Assembly (NCBI GenBank): GCA_030428695.1
Contig: JAUIEM010000384.1
Coordinates: forward strand, 1-9,681
Length of the DNA: 9,681 nucleotides
Direction of reading: 5' to 3'
Origin: a bacterium
GTDB taxonomy: Bacteria; Planctomycetota; J058; JAJDCP01
A model generated the notes under the pieces. It saw only the letters and a list, made by a program, of their open reading frames with translations. It did no database searches and was not told the origin of the DNA. The position numbers and the translations under genes were made by a program. The number at the start of each line of letters is the position of its first letter. Within the stretch, counting starts at the first letter, position 1. Positions 1 to 5,458 of the stretch are shown in pieces.

Positions 1-143
1 ATCTGGTCGAGGACCAGGGTGACCAGCGCGATCGGAGCCCGCAGGGTGTGTGCGGCGCGCTCGACGATCGACTGCAGCTCGTTGTCATAGGAAGCGTCGA
101 GAAGGCGAGGAGGCAACTCGCCCGGACCTGCCGGTTCGCCCAT
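1..143 (-). CDS. GAF-domain-like protein, N-terminal fragment
   Basis: This is the first 47 codons of a leftward gene that runs off the left edge. The ATG at 143-141 is preceded on the coding strand by a strong GGAGGGGG Shine-Dalgarno with good spacing. The fragment reads LLDASYDNELQSIVERAAH followed by TLRAPIALVTLVLDQ. This is the usual opening of a stand-alone or sensory GAF domain: an amphipathic helix, then the first strand with an API-x-LV-x-LV pattern. GAF domains bind small ligands or act as sensor modules of kinases, phosphatases and cyclases. The output domain, if any, is outside the window, so the function cannot be named. The gene is divergent from uppP across 284 bases. Confidence is high that this is coding and moderate for the GAF assignment. 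Confidence 0.7.
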   Translation of the reverse strand, partial: MGEPAGPGELPPRLLDASYDNELQSIVERAAHTLRAPIALVTLVLDQ

Positions 144-255
144 GCTGGTTTCCCCCTCCGGCCGCCGCCAGACCTGGGACGCTGCACCGCGCTCGCCCTG
201 CGATCCTCACCTTCGATACGATAGCAACCGTCACCGGTCATTTCCAGGGAGCCGG

Positions 256-285
256 TTGCAGCGAGGGCCCTCCGTCTCCGATAAG
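256..285 (+). promoter_or_regulatory. weak candidate promoter upstream of uppP
   Basis: The 284-base gap between the divergent genes (144-427) contains one tolerable rightward sigma-70-like pair. TTGCAG lies at 256-261 and GATAAG at 280-285, with an 18-base spacer. The spacer contains a perfect 10-base palindrome, GAGGGCCCTC (263-272), that could be an operator or chance in GC-rich DNA. Both hexamers match consensus only partly. I see no convincing leftward promoter for the GAF gene and no other clear structure in the gap. Confidence 0.22.
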
Positions 286-414
286 GCACGACTAGGGACG
301 ACGCCGCACCGAGGGCTCGGATCCTGGTGCCTGTGGTACGCGGACCTGCACTTCTTCGGCGTGAGGCGTGGAGCCCGCGTGCCGGGCTTGTCTCTCGGCA
401 GCGCCTGACCAGGC

Positions 415-421
415 GGGGAGG
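415..421 (+). promoter_or_regulatory. Shine-Dalgarno of uppP
   Basis: GGGGAGG lies directly against ATG 422 and six bases before ATG 428. This spacing favours 428 as the true start and argues against the upstream GTG at 368. Confidence 0.7.
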
Positions 422-427
422 ATGGCG

Positions 428-1210
428 ATGACCTGGTGGGAAGCCCTGTTGCTCGGCTGGTTGCAAGGTCTGACCGAGTTCCTCCCTGTCAGCAGCAGCG
501 GCCATCTCGAGCTGGGACGCGCGCTCCTCGGTCTCGACCTGGAGAGCGGGCTCCTGTTCAACGTCGTCGTCCACGCCGCGACGGCGCTCAGCACGCTGGT
601 CGTCTTCCGCAAGCCGATCATGGAGCTGCTGCGCGGCCTGCCGAGCCGGACCTGGAACCGCGAGAAGAGCTACACCCTGAAGCTCGCGCTGTCGATGCTT
701 CCGGTGCTCGTGGTCGGGCTGCTGTTCAAGGATGCGGTCGAGGGGCTCTTCTCGGGCCGGATCGTCCTCGTCGGCGCGATGCTCTGCGTCACCGCCACGC
801 TCCTCTTGATCGCCCGCCACGCCACCGGCACCGGCGAGCCCGGCTACGGCGCGGCCCTGCTGATCGGCGTCGCGCAAGCGGTCGCCGTCCTGCCGGGGAT
901 CTCCCGCTCCGGAGCGACCATCGCCTGTGCGCTTCTGCTCGGCGTGCGGCGGGAAGAAGCCGCGCGCTTCGCGTTCCTGATGGCGCTCCCCCCGATCCTC
1001 GGGGCCGCCCTCCTCGAGCTCCTCGAGGCCGAGGTCGGAGGGGACCTCGCGCTGCCGCTCGTGCTCGGCTTCTGCGCCGCCTTCGTCGGCGGGGTGCTCG
1101 CCTGCCGCTGGATGGTCCGGCTGGTCGTGCGCCAGCGGCTCGGCTGGTTCGCGGGCTACTGCGCGATCGTCGGCGGGGCGGCGATGCTGTGGGGCAGCCT
1201 GCGGGCCTGA
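428..1210 (+). CDS. uppP: undecaprenyl-diphosphate phosphatase (UppP/BacA family)
   Basis: This integral membrane enzyme dephosphorylates undecaprenyl diphosphate to the monophosphate, recycling the lipid carrier for peptidoglycan and other surface polymers. Overexpression of family members gives bacitracin resistance. The product is 260 residues, close to the usual 265-275. Both family signatures are present. The first is the (E/Q)xxxE motif, here Q13 and E17 in LQGLTEFLPVSSSGH (residues 12-26). The second is PGISRSGAT at 156-164, with the catalytic-region Arg160. The rest is mostly hydrophobic membrane segments. GTG 368, ATG 422 and ATG 428 are in-frame start options. GGGGAGG at 415-421 abuts ATG 422 but sits six bases before ATG 428, so 428 is preferred; translation from it starts MTWWEALLLGW. 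No convincing terminator follows the stop. The neighbouring hydrolase gene has its own candidate promoter, so uppP may be monocistronic. Confidence 0.95.
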   Translation: MTWWEALLLGWLQGLTEFLPVSSSGHLELGRALLGLDLESGLLFNVVVHAATALSTLVVFRKPIMELLRGLPSRTWNREKSYTLKLALSMLPVLVVGLLFKDAVEGLFSGRIVLVGAMLCVTATLLLIARHATGTGEPGYGAALLIGVAQAVAVLPGISRSGATIACALLLGVRREEAARFAFLMALPPILGAALLELLEAEVGGDLALPLVLGFCAAFVGGVLACRWMVRLVVRQRLGWFAGYCAIVGGAAMLWGSLRA

Positions 1211-1279
1211 GGGGAGTCCCTTCGTTGGCCGCGAACCGACCCCCCTCCGGGACGGAGCCTATGCGGAGGTCAGTAAACC

Positions 1280-1308
1280 TTGACATCGCATACCGTACAG
1301 GGTTTGCT
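1280..1308 (+). promoter_or_regulatory. candidate promoter for the lipoprotein hydrolase gene
   Basis: A perfect TTGACA -35 box (1280-1285) lies in a locally AT-richer part of the gap between uppP and the hydrolase gene. A 17-base spacer leads to TTTGCT (1303-1308), a poor -10 with three of six matches. The inferred start point would leave an untranslated leader of roughly 50 bases before ATG 1368. The perfect -35 in such GC-rich DNA is the main support; the weak -10 limits confidence. Confidence 0.4.
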
Positions 1309-1357
1309 ACGCGTCTTGCATTGTCGGAAGGGATTCCGCCCCGTCGCCGAGACGGGT

Positions 1358-1362
1358 GGAGG
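1358..1362 (+). promoter_or_regulatory. Shine-Dalgarno deciding the hydrolase start
   Basis: GGAGG stands five bases before ATG 1368. It overlaps the alternative in-frame GTG at 1356, which has no comparable ribosome binding site. The start is therefore taken as 1368, and the protein begins MAGRRRRLFSWCLG. Confidence 0.75.
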
Positions 1363-1367
1363 TAGGC

Positions 1368-3584
1368 ATGGCCGGTCGTCGGCGAAGGCTGTTTTCGTGG
1401 TGCCTCGGGCTGCTGCTCGTGGTCGGGGTAGGGTGCGGCTCGAGCTCGAGCAGCGGGAGCGCGGCGACGACCGCCGGCGCGGCGGGGAACGCCGGCAGCG
1501 CGGGGAACGCTGGCAACGCGGGCAACACTGGCAACGCGGGCAACGCGGGCAACGCCGGCAACGTCGTCGTCCCGGCCCCGACGCCGACGCCCGCGCCCAC
1601 CCCCACACCGCTGCCGGTCCCCGTGTCCGGCACCTGCATCTCGATGGACTACGCCGCCCTGACCGACTTCTACGCGCGGCCCCTGCCCGATGAGAGCCGC
1701 CGCCGGGCGAACGGCAAGATCGACATGGCCCACTTCCCCGGGGGCTTCAACCTGTTCGTGCAGGGCATGGTCGACGCGGTCAAGAACGACGCCTTCGGCT
1801 TCGGCTTGAGCTCGGGGATCTTCTTCCGCAGCGACGCCCCGCTCGCGACGGGCAACCTGCCGGGCTACGAAGAGAGCCTGCTGCCGGACGCGCCGGTCTT
1901 CCTGCTCGGCGTCGATCCGCAGAGCCCCGACTACCTGCAGCGCCTGCCGGTCGATGTCGCCTTCACCGCGGACGCCGGAGCCTACGGCGACGACAACCTG
2001 CTCTCCCTGGTCCCCCTGCAGGGCTGCCCCTTGCGGCCCGAGCGCCTGTACGCGGCGGTCGTCACGCGGGCCGTACGCGACACGCTGGGCGACTCTCTCG
2101 GCGTCCCGGTCGCGATGGCCGAGCTGGCGAACGGCGTGCAGCCGTCGGGCATGCCGGCGGCTGCCTTCGCCGAGCACCAGCTCGCCCTGGCCGGCATCGA
2201 CGCAGCGGGCATCCCGCGCACCGACCTCGCCGGCGTGGCGGTGTTCCGCACCGATCGGCCGAGCCGCGACCTCGAGAACCTGACCGCCCACGTCCTCGGC
2301 CAGCCGCTGCCGCAGCCGCTCGCGACGCCCAGCCACGTCGAGGACCACGCCAACTACAGCGTCTACCACACGACGATCGAGATGCCGGTCTACCAGGGCG
2401 GCACGCCGCCCTTCCTCCTCGCCGGCGGCGCCTGGGCGCTCGACGCCGCTCGGCAACCGGTGCTGCAGCGGCACGAGACCGCGAACCTGTACTTCACCAT
2501 CCCGCACCAGCCCATGCCCGCGGCGGGCTTCCCCGCCGTCGTCACCATCCGCACGGGCATGGGCGGCGACGTGCCCCTGGTCGACCGCGGCGTGCACCCG
2601 GTCGCGCACGGCAGCGCCGCGCCGGGCAGCGGCCCGGCCCAGGAGTTCGCGGCCGTCGGCTACATGGGCATCGCGATCGACGGTCCCCACGGCGGCCTGC
2701 GCAACATCACGGGCATGGATGAGCAGGTGTTGATCTTCAACTTCTCCAACCCGATCGCGATGCGCGACAACCTGCGCCAGTCCGCCCTCGAGCTCGCCCT
2801 GCTCGCCGAGATCCTCGGCACCGTGACCATCCCCGCGAGCCACCCGAACCTGTCGGTGCCTGGCGGCGGCCCGGTGCGGATCGACACCAGCACCCTGGCC
2901 CTGTTCGGCCACTCGATGGGGGCGACCATCGCGCCGCTGACCCTCGCGATGCAGCCGAAGTACGGCGCGGCGATCCTCAGCGGCGCGGGCGGGAGCTGGA
3001 TCGAGAACGTCCTGCACAAGCAGAGCCCGCTGCCGATCAAGCCGATGGCCGAGCTGATCCTCGCCTACAACGGCCAGCGCCAGGTGCACCTGCACGACCC
3101 GGCGCTCAGCCTGCTGCAGTGGGCGGGGGAGGCGGCCGACCCGCCGCTCTACGCGCGGATGATCACCGACGAGCCGCTGGTCGGCGCGCCCCGCCACATC
3201 CTGATGCTGCAGGGCATCGTCGACACCTACATCATGCCGCCGATCGCGAACGCGACCAGCCTCTCCCTCGGGCTCGACCTCGCCGGCCCCGAGCTGGACC
3301 GGCACCATCCGAGCCTCGGCGCCTTCACCCCGCTCGGCGACCTGCTGCCCTTCAGCGGCCGCCAGCGCCTGCCCTTGCCGACCAGCGGCAACCGCCTCGG
3401 GCCCTGGGGCGTGCCCTACACCGCGGTCGTCGTGCAGCACCCCGAGGACGGCATCGAGGACGGCCACGAGACCGTCTTCCAGACCGAGCCGCCGAAGTTC
3501 CAGTACCGCTGCTTCCTCGCCGACTTCGCGGCGGGCAACGTCCCCAAGGTGCCGGCGGCGACGCAGTTCCCCAGCTGTCCCTGA
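1368..3584 (+). CDS. putative lipoprotein with alpha/beta-hydrolase (lipase/esterase-like) domain
   Basis: This 738-residue protein is probably exported and lipid-anchored. A basic n-region (GRRRR, 3-7) and a hydrophobic stretch (residues 8-22) lead to VGVGC with Cys23 as the likely acylated residue. The -3 position is Gly rather than Leu/Val, so the lipobox is imperfect. A Ser run, a Gly-Asn-Ala repeat (residues 40-65) and a Pro/Thr linker (about 69-86) form a flexible stalk. The folded part begins near residue 90. Its first half resembles the N-terminal portion of bacterial lipase-like proteins (for example the PLPDESRR and RPERLYAAVVTRAVRD regions). The C-terminal half carries a nucleophile elbow GHSMG at 514-518 (Ser516), a plausible acid Asp619 in QGIVDTYIMPP, and a plausible His700 in EDGHETVF. 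This triad order fits the alpha/beta-hydrolase fold. The substrate is unknown; ester or lipid cleavage at the cell surface is inferred. The gene is probably transcribed alone and converges with the TerB-like gene. Confidence 0.82.
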   Translation: MAGRRRRLFSWCLGLLLVVGVGCGSSSSSGSAATTAGAAGNAGSAGNAGNAGNTGNAGNAGNAGNVVVPAPTPTPAPTPTPLPVPVSGTCISMDYAALTDFYARPLPDESRRRANGKIDMAHFPGGFNLFVQGMVDAVKNDAFGFGLSSGIFFRSDAPLATGNLPGYEESLLPDAPVFLLGVDPQSPDYLQRLPVDVAFTADAGAYGDDNLLSLVPLQGCPLRPERLYAAVVTRAVRDTLGDSLGVPVAMAELANGVQPSGMPAAAFAEHQLALAGIDAAGIPRTDLAGVAVFRTDRPSRDLENLTAHVLGQPLPQPLATPSHVEDHANYSVYHTTIEMPVYQGGTPPFLLAGGAWALDAARQPVLQRHETANLYFTIPHQPMPAAGFPAVVTIRTGMGGDVPLVDRGVHPVAHGSAAPGSGPAQEFAAVGYMGIAIDGPHGGLRNITGMDEQVLIFNFSNPIAMRDNLRQSALELALLAEILGTVTIPASHPNLSVPGGGPVRIDTSTLALFGHSMGATIAPLTLAMQPKYGAAILSGAGGSWIENVLHKQSPLPIKPMAELILAYNGQRQVHLHDPALSLLQWAGEAADPPLYARMITDEPLVGAPRHILMLQGIVDTYIMPPIANATSLSLGLDLAGPELDRHHPSLGAFTPLGDLLPFSGRQRLPLPTSGNRLGPWGVPYTAVVVQHPEDGIEDGHETVFQTEPPKFQYRCFLADFAAGNVPKVPAATQFPSCP
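1485..1562 (+). repeat. 9-base tandem repeat encoding Gly-Asn-Ala units
   Basis: Eight in-frame 9-base units of the type GGC AAC GCG plus a final GGC AAC. They encode GNA repeats, with one GSA and one GNT variant (residues 40-65 of the hydrolase). Third-position differences (GCC, GCT, GCG; GGG, GGC) show the units are not all recent copies, but several are identical, so replication slippage could vary the length. The array forms part of the stalk between the lipid anchor and the enzyme domain. Confidence 0.9.
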
Positions 3585-3614
3585 GGAATACGCCGCCTGT
3601 CGGTCCATCCCTCC

Positions 3615-3636
3615 GGCGGGCGAGGCAGACCCCGCC
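3615..3636. terminator. weak hairpin between convergent genes
   Basis: In the 122-base gap between the convergent hydrolase and TerB-like genes, GGCGGG (3615-3620) and CCCGCC (3631-3636) can pair around a 10-base loop. No clear T-tract follows on either strand. It could act as a bidirectional end structure or be incidental. Confidence 0.25.
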
Positions 3637-3706
3637 CCTGCTTTGGGATGCTCTGGTGAGCCTCCGACCCCATCAGCCGTTGCTGTCTCGTGCTCCTGGC
3701 CGGGGC

Positions 3707-4066
3707 TCAGTCTCCCCCGCGGGCGAGCCCGATCGCCTCGTCGACCGTCTCGTCGGACAGCCCGAGGCGGACGGCGAGCTTGCGCAGGAAGTACTCCTCG
3801 ACCTCGAGGAAGCGGCCGTCGGCGAGGGTGACGTTGAGGGCGACGGAGAACAGGCGCAGCGCCTGCTCTCCCCCCAGTGAGCCGACAGCGAGCGCGGCCT
3901 GCGCCGCCTCTTCCGACACGAGCAGCGCCTCGACCGCCGCCTCATCGTCGACCTTCAGCATGCGGGCGAGGGCGAGCACCTGCGCCCGCTCGGCGGGCAC
4001 GAGGTCGCCGTCCGACCAGGCAGCGGCAGCGGCGGCAGCGATCAGCTTCGTCTGTTCGTCAGTCAT
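3707..4066 (-). CDS. TerB-like small acidic helical protein
   Basis: This 119-residue soluble protein has an Ala-rich, all-helical character and no signal or membrane segment. It shows two copies of an acidic motif, D-G-x5-E: Asp19-Gly20 to Glu26 (SDGDLVPAERAQ) and Asp83-Gly84 to Glu90 (ADGRFLEVEEYF). This spacing is typical of the TerB-like fold (tellurite-resistance protein TerB, DnaJ-associated and related domains), in which paired acidic sites can bind metal. No ter-operon partners are visible, so a tellurite role should not be assumed; many lone TerB-like proteins have no known function. The ATG at 4066-4064 is preceded by GAGGGG with only three bases of spacing. The gene is 173 bases downstream of the small membrane protein gene and separated from it by a terminator, so it probably has its own promoter. 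Confidence 0.8.
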   Translation of the reverse strand: MTDEQTKLIAAAAAAAWSDGDLVPAERAQVLALARMLKVDDEAAVEALLVSEEAAQAALAVGSLGGEQALRLFSVALNVTLADGRFLEVEEYFLRKLAVRLGLSDETVDEAIGLARGGD

Positions 4067-4100
4067 GGACCCCTCGCGGTGGAAGGTGGAGGAAACGGCA

Positions 4101-4118
4101 AGGCATGCCTGCAGTATA
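4101..4118 (-). promoter_or_regulatory. candidate -10 and palindrome upstream of the TerB-like gene
   Basis: On the leftward strand TATACT (4118-4113) matches five of six bases of a -10 hexamer and lies about 47 bases upstream of the TerB-like ATG. No good -35 is visible at normal spacing. Immediately downstream, about where transcription would start, is a perfect 10-base palindrome AGGCATGCCT (4101-4110), a possible operator. The promoter call is tentative. Confidence 0.35.
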
Positions 4119-4180
4119 CGGCGAGGAGGTCGATCCGGGGAGGGCACGCGCGCTCGTCTTCGATCGCGCCGCGCTCCGCC

Positions 4181-4214
4181 CCCAACAAACGCAAGAAGGG
4201 CGGCCAGGCCGCCC
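4181..4214 (-). terminator. intrinsic terminator of the coiled-coil/small membrane protein operon
   Basis: A leftward hairpin reads GGGCGGCC-T-GGCCGCCC (4214-4198), in practice a six-base-pair GC stem with a five-base loop. It is followed by a T-rich run, TTCTTGCGTTTGTTGGG (4197-4181). It lies 25 bases past the TGA of the 82-residue protein gene, exactly where the operon should end. The T-run is interrupted, so termination may be incomplete. Confidence 0.75.
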
Positions 4215-4239
4215 CTCACGTCGACTCGCGCGGTCCGGA

Positions 4240-4488
4240 TCAGCCGTCGTCGGGCGTCGCCAGACCGTTCTCCTCGCGCTCGGCGTCGAGATCGTCGATG
4301 AAGTCGTTGCTCTTGTCGACAGCGTCTCCCCGCTGCATCTCCCACTCGGACGGCCCACGCACGTAGCGCGCCCGGGTCTCGGAGACGACGAGGTAGGAGC
4401 TGACGATAAAGAAGATCGTCGCCAGGATCAGCATCGCCGACTCGGTCGGGTGGGTGCGGCGGATCTGCAGGGCATCGTCTGCGGCCAT
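4240..4488 (-). CDS. small single-span membrane protein, function unknown
   Basis: An 82-residue protein starting MAADDALQIRRTHPTESA, with one hydrophobic segment at about residues 19-36 (ML-ILATIFFIVSSYLVV). A polar tail follows, basic next to the membrane (RARYVR) and acidic toward the end (NDFIDDLDAEREEN). Start 4488 has an excellent AAGGAGA Shine-Dalgarno (4501-4495) with six bases of spacing. The gene follows the coiled-coil gene by only 23 bases and is followed by a terminator, so the two form an operon and may act together in the membrane. I do not recognise a family. The anchor and short soluble tail recall small envelope or division adaptors, but that is analogy only. Confidence 0.8.
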   Translation of the reverse strand: MAADDALQIRRTHPTESAMLILATIFFIVSSYLVVSETRARYVRGPSEWEMQRGDAVDKSNDFIDDLDAEREENGLATPDDG

Positions 4489-4511
4489 GACCGTTCTCCT
4501 TCTCGCTGGGC

Positions 4512-5369
4512 TTAGCGGGTCGTCGCGTTGTCGCCAACCGAAACCTGGCTGCCTTCCTTGGTGAACAGGACGCGGCAGTGCGAGATATCGGCGAGGGCCT
4601 CTTCGACGATCGCGCGGCCGACGAACTCCTGTCCGCGCCAGATCGTGAACTGGTAGCCGTTGCGCACACCGTCTTCCTGGCCGACGGACAGGGAGCAGAC
4701 GGCCGGGTCGGTCTCGTTGCTGACGAAGACGACCTTGGCGTCGATCGGCGGCGCCGGCAGGTCGGCGATCAGCAGCGAGATGTCGTACTTCTCGCGCAGC
4801 AGGTCGAGCGTCCACTCGGCGGACGACAGGTTCTCCTGCAGCTCGGCGATCAGCATGTTGAGGTCGGCGTTCGACTCCTCGAACTGGGCCGTCCGGGCGA
4901 CGAGCACGGCGAGCTGCTGCTCGGCGGTCTCTTTGTGGTTGTAGGCGACGTCGCGCTGCTCTTTCGCCTGCTCGAGGTTGGTCTCGAGGGTGCGGATCTC
5001 GGACTCCTTGTTGCCGAGCTCCTGGGAGATCGTCTGGTGCGACTCGAGCAGGATGCCGAACTCGGCCGAACGCTGGGCGCGCTCGAGCTCGGAGGCCTCG
5101 TAGGCCTCGCCGAGATCCTGCAGGGAAGCCTTCAGGCTGCGCAGAACCTCACGGTTGGCGCGGATCTCCTCGTCCCGGTTGTCGATCTGCTGACGCAGCG
5201 CGAGGATCTGCTCGGTGTCCTGCTTCGAGATCTCCTGCAGCTTCTTCTGCAGGTTCTCGTAGGCCATCCGGTAGTCACGCTGCTGCATGTACAGAGTGCT
5301 GTTGACGCCGAGCGTCACGCAGGAGGCGAGGAAGACAATGATCGTGAAAACTTTTCCCAGGGCGCTCAT
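4512..5369 (-). CDS. membrane-anchored coiled-coil protein with C-terminal beta-type domain
   Basis: A 285-residue protein with three parts. One hydrophobic segment spans residues 6-24, probably a membrane anchor. A long, highly charged coiled coil runs from about 30 to 200, rich in Glu, Gln, Lys and regularly spaced Leu/Ile/Val. A Pro-containing linker (LPAPPID, 204-210) leads to a compact C-terminal domain (about 211-282). That domain carries SVGQEDGVRNGYQFTIWRGQ and VGRAIVEEA, a pattern seen in small beta domains of envelope proteins, including MreC and flagellar FlgT-type C-termini. Two cysteines, C225 and C265, could form a disulfide if the domain is outside the cytoplasm. The start at ATG 5369 has GGGAG (5379-5375) five bases upstream; an in-frame ATG at 5399 is less well placed. 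It is probably an envelope scaffold protein; no enzymatic motif is visible. It is the first gene of a two-gene operon. Confidence 0.85.
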   Translation of the reverse strand: MSALGKVFTIIVFLASCVTLGVNSTLYMQQRDYRMAYENLQKKLQEISKQDTEQILALRQQIDNRDEEIRANREVLRSLKASLQDLGEAYEASELERAQRSAEFGILLESHQTISQELGNKESEIRTLETNLEQAKEQRDVAYNHKETAEQQLAVLVARTAQFEESNADLNMLIAELQENLSSAEWTLDLLREKYDISLLIADLPAPPIDAKVVFVSNETDPAVCSLSVGQEDGVRNGYQFTIWRGQEFVGRAIVEEALADISHCRVLFTKEGSQVSVGDNATTR

Positions 5370-5458
5370 ACTCACTCCCGTGACTTGGCGTAGGGGCAAA
5401 AGGCCGAGTTGCGACTTTCGCGTACCCCAGCATTCTGGCTTTTGGCTTCACACATCCG
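5370..5458. other. intergenic gap between lnt-like and coiled-coil genes
   Basis: An 89-base gap, clearly more AT-rich than the flanking genes, separates two leftward genes. It probably holds the start signals of the coiled-coil operon. I could not find a convincing -35/-10 pair. An ACACA/TGTGT inverted repeat straddles the lnt-like stop but has only five weak pairs and no T-tract, so read-through from the upstream cluster is possible. Confidence 0.4.

Noticed and set aside
1245..1257. CTCCG-GGA-CGGAG hairpin after uppP as a terminator
   Set aside because: It has only five base pairs and no T-tract follows; it is not distinguishable from chance in GC-rich DNA.
789..3608. A 939-codon open frame on the leftward strand, opposite the uppP 3' end and the hydrolase gene
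   Set aside because: It is low-complexity and rich in Arg, Ala, Gly and Val, and it mirrors the codon bias of the real genes. The opposite strand shows UppP motifs and a full hydrolase with signal, repeat and GHSMG elbow. It is a shadow of GC-rich coding DNA.
3707..4066. Calling the TerB-like gene a tellurite-resistance gene
   Set aside because: No terA, terC, terD, terE or terZ neighbours are present, and the TerB-like fold occurs in many unrelated settings.
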